Positions 18,953 through 27,809 of a DNA stretch of 64,000 nt are shown one piece after another (the stretch's first letter is position 1; the number at the start of each line of letters is the position of its first letter). The notes under the pieces are model-generated. The model made no database searches. It saw only the letters and a list, made by a program, of their open reading frames with translations, and had not been told where the DNA came from. The DNA is from Candidatus Deferrimicrobiaceae bacterium (GTDB taxonomy: Bacteria > Desulfobacterota > Deferrimicrobia > Deferrimicrobiales > Deferrimicrobiaceae). A program made the translations under genes and the position numbers. The stretch is taken from NCBI GenBank assembly GCA_036504035.1, contig DASXVV010000009.1, positions 434,001-498,000 of the forward strand, read 5' to 3'.

Positions 18953-20587
18953 ATGGCCGACGTCAACCAGGCCGCTTTACAGGTCAAGAATGTCTTCGCG
19001 AGCATGCCCCCCGCCAAGCGGTGGACCGCCCTCGGCGTGGGCGGCGCGACGCTCGTGGCGATGATCGCCCTCATCCTGTGGAGCCAGAAGCCCGATTTCC
19101 AGGTTCTCTTCTCGGGCCTCTCGTCCGAGGACGCCGGGAAGATCGTCGAAAAGCTGAAGGGGTCCAAGGTCCCGTACAAGCTAGACGCGGGCGGCGCGAC
19201 AATCCTCGTCCCCGGCGAGCGGGTCTACGAGACGCGTCTCCAGATGGCCGGCGAAGGAATGCTCCAGGGCGGCGCCATCGGCTTCGAGATCTTCGACACG
19301 CCCAAGCTGGGCATGACCGACTTCGTCCAGAAGCTCAACTACCAGCGCGCCATCCAGGGCGAGCTTTCGCGCACGATCCAGTCTTTGGCCAGCGTCGAGA
19401 AAGCGCGAGTCCACATCGTCATCGCCAAGAAGTCGATCTTCTCCGAGCAGGAGGAGAACCCGTCGGCCTCCGTCGTGCTCAAGCTGCGCTCCGGGCGCAC
19501 GCTCACCGAGAACCAGGTCACCGCCATCGCGCAACTGGTCAGCAGCTCCGTCCCCGGCCTGGGGACCGAGCGCGTCAGCGTCATCGATTCGGCGGGCACC
19601 CTCCTGTCCAAGATACGGCCCACCGGCGACAGCGCCGGCTCGACCGAGGCCATGGGCGTCCAGCGCGGCCTCGAGTCGTCGCTCGAGGACCGGGCGCGCG
19701 CGATCCTCGAGAAAACGGTCGGCGCCGGACGTGTCGTGGTGCAGGTCGCCAGCGACATCGAGCAGAAGAAGGTCGAGAGCACCGAGGAGAAATACGATCC
19801 CGACTCGGTCGTCGTCCGCAGCGAACAGCGCTCCGCCGAAAAAAACAGCGGCTCCGCCGGCAGTTCCGGCGGCATCCCCGGAACCCCCTCGAACGTCCCG
19901 AACTCGCAGGGGCAGCCCTCGGCCACGGCGACTTCGTCCGGCGGAGGCGCGTCGAACAGCTCCTCGCGCAGCAACGAGACGATCAACTACGAAGTGAGCC
20001 GCACGGTCAGCAAGAGCTCCGCCCCGATCCTGGCCGTCAAGCGGCTGACGATCGCGGTGCTTGTCGACGGCAACTACAAGTCGGTGAAGGATGCCAAGGG
20101 CGTCGAGACCGCCACCTACGTCCCGCGGACGGCCGAGGAGCTGGCCTCCTACGAAAGGCTGGTCAAGAACGCGGTCGGCTTCAACCAGGATCGCGGCGAC
20201 ACCTTCGAGATCGTCACCGCCCCGTTCCAGACCGAGGACAACCTCCCCGCGTCGGTCCAGGCGAAGTCGCTTCCGGCGATCCCGACCTCTTACGTCAGCG
20301 TGGCGAAATACCTCGCCTCGGTCCTGCTTCTGCTCGTCCTCGTTCTGCTCGTAGTCCGCCCGCTCATCCAGTGGATCTCGACGCCTGCCCCGCTGGCGCC
20401 CCCGACCGGCGACATGTACGCCTACGCGGTTCCCGGCGCTCCCGCGGGCGCTTCGGCCGAGGGGGAGCTGCCCGCCGGCGGGCGCCCTCCCGCCCTGTCT
20501 TCCGGCAAGGACGACATCGCGGCGCTCGCCCAGCGCGAGCCGCAACGCGCAGCCCAGGCCGTCAAGATGTGGCTGGTCCAGGGATAG
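18953..20587 (+). CDS. fliF: Flagellar MS-ring protein FliF
   Basis: The 544-residue inner-membrane protein builds the MS-ring, on which export and rotor parts assemble. Membrane helices lie at about 25-45 (ALGVGGATLVAMIALILW) and 445-465 (YLASVLLLLVLVLLVVRPLI). Between them are the ring-building motifs (EIFDTPKLGMTDFVQKLNYQ, GELSRTIQSL, ARVHIVIAKKS) and a low-complexity Gly/Ser-rich loop around residue 300. The C-terminus (PQRAAQAVKMWL) is the FliG-binding tail. AAGGAG sits 6 bases before the ATG. Confidence 0.97.
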   Translation: MADVNQAALQVKNVFASMPPAKRWTALGVGGATLVAMIALILWSQKPDFQVLFSGLSSEDAGKIVEKLKGSKVPYKLDAGGATILVPGERVYETRLQMAGEGMLQGGAIGFEIFDTPKLGMTDFVQKLNYQRAIQGELSRTIQSLASVEKARVHIVIAKKSIFSEQEENPSASVVLKLRSGRTLTENQVTAIAQLVSSSVPGLGTERVSVIDSAGTLLSKIRPTGDSAGSTEAMGVQRGLESSLEDRARAILEKTVGAGRVVVQVASDIEQKKVESTEEKYDPDSVVVRSEQRSAEKNSGSAGSSGGIPGTPSNVPNSQGQPSATATSSGGGASNSSSRSNETINYEVSRTVSKSSAPILAVKRLTIAVLVDGNYKSVKDAKGVETATYVPRTAEELASYERLVKNAVGFNQDRGDTFEIVTAPFQTEDNLPASVQAKSLPAIPTSYVSVAKYLASVLLLLVLVLLVVRPLIQWISTPAPLAPPTGDMYAYAVPGAPAGASAEGELPAGGRPPALSSGKDDIAALAQREPQRAAQAVKMWLVQG

Positions 20588-20590
20588 GGG

Positions 20591-21613
20591 ATGGCCATGG
20601 CGGGCGAACACCAGATCAGCGGCGCCGAGAAGGCGGCCATCCTGCTCCTCGCGCTCGGCGAGGATGCGGCGACCGACGTATTCAAGGGACTCGAGGAGTC
20701 CGAGATCCGGCTGGTCGGCCAGGCCATGGCGCGCATGCACGAGATCCCGACCGTCACGATCAACGCGGTCCTCAACGAGTTCCGCCGCGAGATGATCCAG
20801 CCGCGCGGCCAGGTCACCAACACGCGCAACTTCCTCAACAACACGCTCTCGAAGGCGCTCGACCCGTCGCGGGCGCGCGCCCTCGTCAACGAGCTGGTCA
20901 CTCCGCCCAAGGTCCGCGGGCTCAAGGCGCTCCAGCTTGCCGAGCCCAAAAACGTCTCTCGCCTGCTGGTCAACGAGCATCCGCAGATCTGCGCAGTGGT
21001 GCTGTCGACGCTGGAGCCCAAGAAGGTGGGCAAGATCCTCTCCTGCTTCCCGCCCGAGAAGCTGTCCGACATCCTCCTGCGCATGGGCAAGCTCGAAAAG
21101 ATCTCCCCCGACCTGCTTCGCGAGATTGAGGACGTCCTCAACCTGGCCCCGACCGAGACCGACGGCGAAGCGCCCATCGCCGCCGGCGGCGTCAAGCTGG
21201 TCGCGGCCGCGCTCAACACGATGAACAAGGAGCTCGAGAACCAGGCGATGGACGCCATGCAGTCCTCCGACGCGGACCTCGCCGACGTGATCCGCAAGGC
21301 GCAGTTCACCTTCGAGGATCTCCTGGCCGTCGACGACCGGAGCTTCCAGTCGGTCCTGCGCGAGGTCAACCGCGACATCCTGGTCGTGGCGCTCAAGGCC
21401 GCCAGTCCCGAGATGAAGGAAAAGGTGTTCATGAACGTTTCCGAGCGCGCGGCGTCGATGATGCGCGAGGACCTCGAGGCCATGGGCCCGGTCAAGGTCA
21501 CCGAGGTCGAGAACGCCCGCCAGGAGATCATCCGGATCGCCCGCAAGCTCGAGGAGGAAGGCAAGGTCACCCTGCGCTCGGGCGCCGGAGGGGGGGACGA
21601 CGATGTCGTCTGA
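20591..21613 (+). CDS. fliG: Flagellar motor switch protein FliG
   Basis: The 340-residue rotor protein connects FliF to FliM and takes torque from MotA. It has the N-terminal GAEKAAILLLALGEDAA, the middle-domain EHPQICAVVLSTLEPKKVG with PEKLSDILLRMGKL (EHPQ motif), and the charged C-terminal torque helix region (DDRSFQSVLREV, MREDLEAMGPVKVTEVENA). It starts three bases after the fliF stop, with a second in-frame ATG six bases in. It overlaps fliH by 11 bases. Confidence 0.97.
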   Translation: MAMAGEHQISGAEKAAILLLALGEDAATDVFKGLEESEIRLVGQAMARMHEIPTVTINAVLNEFRREMIQPRGQVTNTRNFLNNTLSKALDPSRARALVNELVTPPKVRGLKALQLAEPKNVSRLLVNEHPQICAVVLSTLEPKKVGKILSCFPPEKLSDILLRMGKLEKISPDLLREIEDVLNLAPTETDGEAPIAAGGVKLVAAALNTMNKELENQAMDAMQSSDADLADVIRKAQFTFEDLLAVDDRSFQSVLREVNRDILVVALKAASPEMKEKVFMNVSERAASMMREDLEAMGPVKVTEVENARQEIIRIARKLEEEGKVTLRSGAGGGDDDVV

Positions 21614-22277
21614 CCGCCTCGACGCGTTCGACTTCCCGCAGTTCTTCGGCGAGGACGCCGGCGCCCCTCATAAGGAACTTTTCGAATTGTTCGACACCGA
21701 GGGATGCGTGACCCCCGGAACCGTCTCCCCGGGACCGCAGGCCGAGGACGTGAACCAGCGGATCGCGCGCATCGAGCAGGAAGCCTACGAAAAAGCGTTC
21801 GTGCTGGGGGAGAAGGCGGGCCGCGAGATGGGCGAGGCCAGCGTCGCCCCCCTCGTCGAAAAGCTGCGCGTCGCGCTCGCCGAGGTTTCCACCCTGCGAG
21901 CCATGACGCTGAAAGAATCCGAGAAGGAGTTGGTCGAGCTCGCCTTTGCGATCGCCGGCGCCGTCATCGGCCGGGAAGTCTCCCAGGCGCCCACGATCCT
22001 GTTCGAAAATGTCCGCCGGGCGCTGCTTCTCGCGGGCGACGGCGGCCGTCTCACGCTCCGCGTGAACCCGGCCGATGCGGCCTCCATCTGGCGCGAGCGG
22101 GAGGCGCTGGCCCCTTTCCTCGAAGGCAAGGGCGAGCTGCGCGTAGAACCGCACGAGCAGATCGACCGGGGCGGCTGCGTCGCGGTCACCGACTTCACCG
22201 AGATCGACGCCTCGATCGCCGGCCAGTGCGACATCCTGCGCGAGACGTTTTCGGCGGTACGGGAGGGGACCGAATGA
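21603..22277 (+). CDS. fliH: Flagellar export ATPase regulator FliH
   Basis: The 224-residue protein binds and restrains the FliI ATPase. It has a variable N-terminus, a coiled-coil region with small-residue spacing (EKAFVLGEKAGREMG at about 60-74), and a C-terminal FliI-binding domain (ELVELAFAIAGAVIGREVSQ, LTLRVNPADAASIW, DRGGCVAVTDFTEIDASI). It overlaps fliG at one end and fliI by 4 bases (ATGA) at the other. Confidence 0.93.
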   Translation: MSSDRLDAFDFPQFFGEDAGAPHKELFELFDTEGCVTPGTVSPGPQAEDVNQRIARIEQEAYEKAFVLGEKAGREMGEASVAPLVEKLRVALAEVSTLRAMTLKESEKELVELAFAIAGAVIGREVSQAPTILFENVRRALLLAGDGGRLTLRVNPADAASIWREREALAPFLEGKGELRVEPHEQIDRGGCVAVTDFTEIDASIAGQCDILRETFSAVREGTE

Positions 22278-23587
22278 ACCTCCTGGCCCCCTATATCGCG
22301 GCGGTGCCCAAGACAAGACCGGTCCGCAAGTACGGCCGGATCACCGAGATCGTCGGCATCCTGGCCGAGGGCAAGGGCATCGCGTCGCGAATCGGCAGCA
22401 TCTGCGAGATCGTCGGGAGCGACGGAGCCCCTCCCCTTCCGGCCGAGGTGGTCGGCTTCCGCGAAGACAGCGTCCTGCTCATGCCCATCGGAGAGATCGG
22501 GGGGATCGCTCCGGGAAGCCGCATCCGGGAATGTTCCTCTTCCGCAGGCAACGTCCGGGTGGGCAACGCCCTGCTCGGCCGCGTCATCGACGGGCTCGGG
22601 AATCCGATCGACGGCAAGGGGCCGCTCGTCCTGGACATGGAGCGGCCGCTCCACGCCTCCGCGCCCCACCCGCTCAAGCGCGCACGCATCACGGAGCCGC
22701 TCGATCTCGGCGTCCGCGCGATCAACCTGTTCACCACGATCGGCAAGGGCCAGCGCGTCGGCATCTTCGCCGGTTCCGGCGTCGGCAAGAGCATGCTGCT
22801 CGGCATGATCGCGCGCCATACCTCCGCGCAGGTCAACGTGCTGGCGCTGATCGGCGAACGCGGCCGCGAAGTGCGGGAGTTCATCGAGAAAGACCTTGGA
22901 GAAGAGGCGCTCGCCCACTCCGTCATCATCGTCTCGACCTCCGACCAGTCGGCGGTCCAACGGATCCGGGGCGCACAGCTCGCGACCGCGGTTTCCGAGC
23001 ATTTCCGCGACCAGGGCAACGACGTGCTCCTGATGATGGATTCCCTGACCCGCTTCGCCATGGCGCTGCGCGAGGTCGGCCTCGCCGCCGGCGAGCCGCC
23101 CGCCAGCAAGGGGTACACCCCTTCGGTCTTCGCCGCATTGCCCAAGTTGCTGGAGCGCGCGGGGATGTCCGACCACGGGAGCATCACCGGGATCTACACC
23201 GTCCTGGTCGAGGGCGACGACATGAACGAGCCGATCGCGGACGCCGCGCGGTCGATCCTCGACGGCCACATCACGCTCACGCGCGCGCTGGCCTCCCGGA
23301 ACCACTACCCGGCCATCGACGTGCTCCAGAGCGCGAGCCGCGTCATGCGCGACATCATGCCCCCCGACAGCGTGTCGCTCCAGGGGAAGGCGCGCGAGGT
23401 GATCGCCAACTACCGCGATGCGGAGGACATGGTCCACATCGGCGCTTACGTCAAGGGATCCGATCCCAAGATCGATTACGCGCTCGACCGGATCGACCCG
23501 GTCAACGGGGTGCTGCGCCAGACGCCCGAGGAGCGCGGCGGGATCGAGGAATCCGTCGAGATGCTCGCGCAGGCGCTTCAGGAATAG
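22274..23587 (+). CDS. fliI: Flagellum-specific export ATPase FliI
   Basis: The 437-residue protein is an F1-beta-like ATPase that unloads export substrates. It has Walker A GIFAGSGVGKSMLLG near residue 165, ALIGERGREVREFIE, Walker B VLLMMDSLTRFAMALREVGL, and the type III-specific EPPASKGYTPSVFAALPKLL. The ATG at 22274 overlaps the fliH stop; the longer open frame upstream belongs to another frame inside fliH. Usual length and start. Confidence 0.97.
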   Translation: MNLLAPYIAAVPKTRPVRKYGRITEIVGILAEGKGIASRIGSICEIVGSDGAPPLPAEVVGFREDSVLLMPIGEIGGIAPGSRIRECSSSAGNVRVGNALLGRVIDGLGNPIDGKGPLVLDMERPLHASAPHPLKRARITEPLDLGVRAINLFTTIGKGQRVGIFAGSGVGKSMLLGMIARHTSAQVNVLALIGERGREVREFIEKDLGEEALAHSVIIVSTSDQSAVQRIRGAQLATAVSEHFRDQGNDVLLMMDSLTRFAMALREVGLAAGEPPASKGYTPSVFAALPKLLERAGMSDHGSITGIYTVLVEGDDMNEPIADAARSILDGHITLTRALASRNHYPAIDVLQSASRVMRDIMPPDSVSLQGKAREVIANYRDAEDMVHIGAYVKGSDPKIDYALDRIDPVNGVLRQTPEERGGIEESVEMLAQALQE

Positions 23588-23602
23588 GGAGAGGAACCCG
23601 GA

Positions 23603-24055
23603 ATGGCCGATCGGGCACAGCTCAAGCGCATCGCCAACGTCCGGCACCTGCGCGAGGTCCAGGAAAAGCAGGAGGCCAAGAAGGTCGCGCTCGCCGTCGC
23701 AGCAGTCACCGAGGCCGAGCGCCTCATCGAGATGCTCGACGCCGAAAGCGAGCGGTTCCGCAAGGAGCTGGACGAGGCCATGAAAGACGGGATGCCGCCC
23801 GAGGACGTCGCGATGTCGCACGCCGCCTGGCTGGACTTGCGCGAGAAACGGAAGCTGATCGTGCTGGAGCTCGGCCGGCGGCGCGAACGGCTGCTGGCGG
23901 CGGACGCCGTCTACCGCCAGGCCCGCATCGCCCGCCGCCAGATGGATAAGTGGGAAGAGAAGGTGGGCGAGACGCTCCGGATCGAGGATGACCGGAAGAT
24001 GGCCTCGATGGTCGACGAGATCGCGGTCCAGCGTTACGGGTGGAGGCGGGCATGA
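23603..24055 (+). CDS. fliJ: Flagellar export chaperone FliJ
   Basis: The 150-residue, highly charged, fully coiled-coil protein has the size and position of FliJ, the stalk-like partner of FliI. Sequence is weakly conserved in this family, so the call rests on position after fliI, the antiparallel coiled-coil look (EVQEKQEAKKVALAVAAVTE, RQARIARRQMDKWEEKVGE), and length. It overlaps motE by 4 bases. Confidence 0.88.
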   Translation: MADRAQLKRIANVRHLREVQEKQEAKKVALAVAAVTEAERLIEMLDAESERFRKELDEAMKDGMPPEDVAMSHAAWLDLREKRKLIVLELGRRRERLLAADAVYRQARIARRQMDKWEEKVGETLRIEDDRKMASMVDEIAVQRYGWRRA

Positions 24056-24570
24056 AGGGACAGCGGGTGCTGGCGATCGGAACGCTTCTCCTGACGCTGC
24101 TGGGCGGCGCGATCGCGTGGACGGCAGGCGCCGAGAAGGGAGCAACCTCCTCGGTCCCCGGCTTCAGCGCGAAATCGCCCGGCGCCGATCTCTATGCCCT
24201 GACCGAGGCGGTCGCCCGCCGGGCGAAGGAACTCGACCTGGCCGACCTCCGGATCCAGGAGGAACGCAGGCTGCTCGAAAAGATGAAGGAAGAGATCCGG
24301 AAGGATCTCGCCTCGCTGGACACGAAGCTGGCAACGGTGGAACAGCACAGCGGCGAGCGCGCCGCCGAACGGAAGGCGAACCGGCTGTACATCTCGAAGA
24401 TGTTCAAGGCGATGGACGCGACCGAGGCGTCGAAGCGGCTGACGCTCCTCGGGGACCAGAAAGCCGCCATCCTGCTCCGGGAGCTGAAAGAGAAGGATGC
24501 GGCAAAGATCATGACCGCGATGGACCCGGCATTTTCCGTGTCGGTCACCAAATGGATGGAGAAACAGTGA
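24052..24570 (+). CDS. motE: MotE-family periplasmic coiled-coil protein
   Basis: The start at 24052 (ATGA overlap with fliJ) gives 172 residues: an N-terminal membrane or signal segment (VLAIGTLLLTLLGGAIAW), a coiled coil (about 65-110), and a C-terminal MgtE-N/FliG-like helical unit (LYISKMFKAMDATEASKRL, AAILLRELKEKDAAKIMTAM). This layout is that of MotE, a chaperone for a stator-associated scaffold in some bacteria, and of proteins routinely found between fliJ and fliK. The periplasmic location is inferred. Confidence 0.85.
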   Translation: MKGQRVLAIGTLLLTLLGGAIAWTAGAEKGATSSVPGFSAKSPGADLYALTEAVARRAKELDLADLRIQEERRLLEKMKEEIRKDLASLDTKLATVEQHSGERAAERKANRLYISKMFKAMDATEASKRLTLLGDQKAAILLRELKEKDAAKIMTAMDPAFSVSVTKWMEKQ

Positions 24571-26567
24571 TGGCCGAAGAGCTGCTCCAGTTCGCCGATC
24601 TGGTCAAGCCCGCCGCGGGACGGAGTGCGCAGGGGAAGAAGACGGGACGCAAGGCGACCGTGATATCCGGCGGGTTCGCCGATGCGCTGGACACGCTTTC
24701 TGCCTCCGCGGCGACCCGACGGGCGAAGAGCGGGACCAAGTCCGCCCTTCCGTCGAAAACGCAGCCCGAGTCCGGAACCGCCCACCGTGCGAAGACCGCC
24801 GTTCGCAAAACACCGAATGAGGTCCCGGTAGAAAAACCGAAGGTCGCCCCGGCTCTCGCCTTCGCGACCGCTCAGACCGCCCCGACCGTCGAATCCGCCG
24901 TCCGGATCGCGACCGTTCCTCACCCGCCCGTCGCACCGGAAAGCGGGATCGTTGCCGAACAAAAAGAACGGACGTCGAAGAACTGGAAAACCGGCGAGCT
25001 GCCCGTCGAACCCGCCACACAGAAGGCGGAGGGCCGGACTGCGCACGCGAAACGGAAATCTGCCCGCGACGAACGCCCTGAAATAAAACCGGAAGCGCTT
25101 TCGGAAAGCGGGAAGACGACGGTCCCCGCACCTGCGACGCAGTCTGCGCAAGCGGGCCAGGTCGCGGCCGGCATCGTCGCCGCTGCCGAGACGATCGCCG
25201 CATCGCCTGTTCCGGCAAGCGTTCCGACCGCCGTCCCGTCGGACCCGACGCCGACGCACCGATCCGCAGGCAAGGTCGATATGAAAGCGGCCACCGATAC
25301 CGTTCGACCGGGCACCCGATCCGTCGGCGATGATTCGGGCGATTCGGCTGCCGCGACCGCCCGGGGGAGCCGCCCGACCGTTGGGAACCGCGCGTCCGAA
25401 ATCGGCACGACCCCGGTTGCAACCCGCATCCCGTTCCATCAGGCGGGAAAGGCGCCGGAAGCGGCCACCGATTCCGCGTCTGCCCCTTCTCCCACGCCCC
25501 AACGGAAGGCGCAATCCACCGACGGGAAAACGCCTACGACGCCGGTTAGCGCGCACGCTGCGACGTTCCCCCGATCCGCGGCCATCGACACCTCCCCGGC
25601 CACATCAGAAGCGCCGCTCTATCCGGCCGCATCCCCGGCCGACGCGCCCCGGACGACCCGCACAGCCCAGGATAAACCCTCCCCCATGGCGGACACCTTC
25701 GCTGCCGCGCCCGGAACTCCGTCCCGCATTCATGCCGATGCAGGATCGACGCCCGGGACCGAGGCCCCTCGTGTCGCAGCGCACGCCGCGCAGGCACCGT
25801 CGGTCGCGCCCTCCGCTCCCGCCGGAAGCTCTCATGTGGAAGCGGCGGCCGTCGCGGCCGTCGGCGCAGATCCGGCCTCAGCGACTTCAAAACCCGCCCA
25901 CCGGGAAACCTCGACACGTCAAGCCGGCGCCGAATCGCTCGCAGGACGCGAAGCCGCCACCGGCGTCACCCCGCTTCCCAATTCCTCCGGCAGCTCGTCC
26001 GGGGAGCGTGGAGAAGCGCGGCCGGATACCGCCCCCAATCCGTTCTTCGCCCAGGCGGCGCCCGCGACGAAAGCCGCCGAAACCGTCTCCTTCGGGTTGG
26101 TTGCCGAAACCGCCGCGCCGCCGGCCCCCGACCCGCTTCCGGTGCACGAGCAGGTCAGCATGCGACTCTCCACCCTGCCGGACGGCCTCCACGAGGTGAC
26201 GCTTCGGCTATCCCCGGAACAGCTGGGCGACCTGCGGATCGATCTCAAGCTGAACGGAGGACGGATGGACGCGGTCGTCCGCGCCGAAAGCCAGGATGCC
26301 CGCGAGGCGCTGCTTCGCGACGTTCCCGCGCTGCGCGAGGCGCTCGCCTCGAACGGCATCACCCTGTCGTCCTTCGACGTCTCGCTGTCGAGCGGCGGAC
26401 AGACGGCCGACCAAAACGCCCCCCGGCAAATGGGGGGATGGGAAACGGGACAGGGACATCGCCCGCAGCGCGAATCCGAGCCGGATGCCGGGTCGGGCGG
26501 CTTCCGGCCCGTACGCCCCTCCGTGGGCGAAAACCTCGGTGGAACCCCCGGGCACTGGATCGCATAG
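24570..26567 (+). CDS. fliK: Flagellar hook-length control protein FliK
   Basis: FliK is the secreted molecular ruler that sets hook length and flips FlhB specificity. The 665-residue protein is Ala/Pro/Thr/Ser-rich and repetitive for about 510 residues, as expected of an unfolded ruler. It then has a compact C-terminal domain: VSMRLSTLPDGLHEVTLRLS, PEQLGDLRIDLKLNGGRMDA and LREALASNGITLSSFDVSL. It is longer than the E. coli protein (405), which could fit a longer hook. The ATG at 24570 overlaps the motE stop by one base; an in-frame GTG just upstream is an alternative. Confidence 0.92.
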   Translation: MAEELLQFADLVKPAAGRSAQGKKTGRKATVISGGFADALDTLSASAATRRAKSGTKSALPSKTQPESGTAHRAKTAVRKTPNEVPVEKPKVAPALAFATAQTAPTVESAVRIATVPHPPVAPESGIVAEQKERTSKNWKTGELPVEPATQKAEGRTAHAKRKSARDERPEIKPEALSESGKTTVPAPATQSAQAGQVAAGIVAAAETIAASPVPASVPTAVPSDPTPTHRSAGKVDMKAATDTVRPGTRSVGDDSGDSAAATARGSRPTVGNRASEIGTTPVATRIPFHQAGKAPEAATDSASAPSPTPQRKAQSTDGKTPTTPVSAHAATFPRSAAIDTSPATSEAPLYPAASPADAPRTTRTAQDKPSPMADTFAAAPGTPSRIHADAGSTPGTEAPRVAAHAAQAPSVAPSAPAGSSHVEAAAVAAVGADPASATSKPAHRETSTRQAGAESLAGREAATGVTPLPNSSGSSSGERGEARPDTAPNPFFAQAAPATKAAETVSFGLVAETAAPPAPDPLPVHEQVSMRLSTLPDGLHEVTLRLSPEQLGDLRIDLKLNGGRMDAVVRAESQDAREALLRDVPALREALASNGITLSSFDVSLSSGGQTADQNAPRQMGGWETGQGHRPQRESEPDAGSGGFRPVRPSVGENLGGTPGHWIA

Positions 26568-26601
26568 GCAACCGGAAGAAGAAAGAGAAGGAGAGCAAAC
26601 C

Positions 26602-27279
26602 ATGGCAACCGTATCCCCGACGACCTCGAACTTCGCGAACTACGTGGATACCACCACGACCAAGAAGACAACCGGCACCTCGTCGATGGGCAAGGACGAT
26701 TTCCTGAAGCTGCTCTTCACGCAGCTCAAGAATCAGGATCCGCAGAACCCGCTCGACGACCGGGAGATGGCCGCGCAACTCGCGCAGTTCTCCAGCCTGG
26801 AGCAGATGCAGAACCTCAACACCAGCTTCACCGACCTCAAGACGACCATGGAAAACCAGGGCAAGTACAGCTACCTGGCGGCGGTCGGCAAGACGGCCCG
26901 CGTGGAGGGCGACGCCTTGATCGTCGATTCGGCCGGCGCGCAAAACGGGGTGTTCAAGACCGACGCCAATGCGGCCAATATCAACGTCCTGATCAGCAGT
27001 TCCGACGGCACCATCGTGCGAACGCTGCCGCTGGGCGAGGCGGCGGCCGGGGAATACGCCTTCCAGTGGGACGGCAAGCTCGCGAACGGCAGCAAGGCAC
27101 CGAGCGATCAATACCACTTCAGCATCCAGGCGGTCGACGCCGCGGGCAAGGACGTCGCATCCACAAGCTACGTCGAGGGAACGATCACGGGCATCTCCCT
27201 CAACGATACCCCGCCGAAAGCCTACATCGGCGACTACGCGGTCGCGTTCGACAAAATCCAGCTCGTCAAGGGGGGGTGA
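26602..27279 (+). CDS. flgD: Flagellar hook scaffolding protein FlgD
   Basis: FlgD caps the growing hook. The 225-residue protein has the family N-terminus (SMGKDDFLKLLFTQLKNQDP, NPLDDREMAAQLAQFSSLEQ) and a C-terminal beta-sandwich (VLISSSDGTIVRTLPLG, YAFQWDGKLANGSKAPSDQY). The ATG at 26602 follows AAGGAGAG. It lies 34 bases downstream of fliK. Confidence 0.96.
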   Translation: MATVSPTTSNFANYVDTTTTKKTTGTSSMGKDDFLKLLFTQLKNQDPQNPLDDREMAAQLAQFSSLEQMQNLNTSFTDLKTTMENQGKYSYLAAVGKTARVEGDALIVDSAGAQNGVFKTDANAANINVLISSSDGTIVRTLPLGEAAAGEYAFQWDGKLANGSKAPSDQYHFSIQAVDAAGKDVASTSYVEGTITGISLNDTPPKAYIGDYAVAFDKIQLVKGG

Positions 27280-27284
27280 GACAC

Positions 27285-27683
27285 ATGAACCAACCGATCG
27301 ACTACCGGCTGATCAGGCCGCCGGGCGTCGGGACGGTCACCGGGATCGGCGCAACCCAGCCGCCAGGCGCGCCGAAACCGCAGGGCAGCGGCGGATTCGC
27401 CGACGCGCTGGCGAAAGCGGAAGGAAAACGCGACGTGACTTTTTCGGCGCACGCCGCGGAACGGCTCTCGCGGAGAGGGATCCAGCTCTCCGAAAACGAC
27501 CGGCAGCGGCTCACCGAAGCGGTGACGGCCGTCGAAGGCAAGGGAGGGAAAAACTCCCTGGTGATGCTCGGCAACACGGCGCTGATCGTCAACGTCCCCA
27601 GCAGAACGGTCGTGACGGCGATGGGCGCGGGAATGGCCAGCGAGCGGGTCATCACCAACATCGACAGTGCCGTGATCGCGTAA
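27285..27683 (+). CDS. TIGR02530-type flagellar operon protein
   Basis: The 132-residue protein matches the small flagellar-operon family known between flgD and flgE in Firmicutes and Deltaproteobacteria: VTFSAHAAERLSRRGIQLSE, an LTEAVTAVEGKGGKNSLVML middle and TALIVNVPSRTVVTAM near the end. Its role in hook assembly is not established. It starts 5 bases after flgD, so it is translationally linked. The start chosen is the ATG after GGTGAG. Confidence 0.9.
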   Translation: MNQPIDYRLIRPPGVGTVTGIGATQPPGAPKPQGSGGFADALAKAEGKRDVTFSAHAAERLSRRGIQLSENDRQRLTEAVTAVEGKGGKNSLVMLGNTALIVNVPSRTVVTAMGAGMASERVITNIDSAVIA

Positions 27684-27726
27684 GGGAAACGTGAAAAAGG
27701 AAATGACAGGCAACCAACAACGCAAC

Positions 27727-27781
27727 GGGCTGGACCTCCAGTAGAGGAAAGCCCCGCGGGGCCCGACCGAAAGACGGCCCC
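27727..27781 (+). other. Structured leader with two hairpins before flgE
   Basis: The 126-base gap before flgE holds two stem-loops. GGGCT (27727) pairs with AGCCC (27750-27754), with an inner CCTC/GAGG stem. GGGGCC (27758) pairs with GGCCCC (27776-27781). No T-run follows, so simple termination is unlikely. No known riboswitch core was recognised. Processing, stability or attenuation roles are possible. Confidence 0.45.
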
Positions 27782-27809
27782 GCAACGACCGAACCCCAGG
27801 AGGGTCACC

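Noticed and set aside
19021-21129. 702-codon plus-strand frame across fliF-fliG
   Set aside because: Out-of-frame Arg-rich shadow of fliF and fliG.
21785-24145. Long antisense open frame (786 codons) opposite fliH-fliI-fliJ
   Set aside because: It has low-complexity His/Asp/Arg-rich sequence typical of reverse frames in GC-rich DNA and lies opposite clearly conserved genes.
27684-27809. A c-di-GMP (GEMM) riboswitch before flgE
   Set aside because: ACAGGCAACC and a GCAA word hinted at it, but the GAAA-tetraloop hairpin and the GACGCAAAGCC core are absent.
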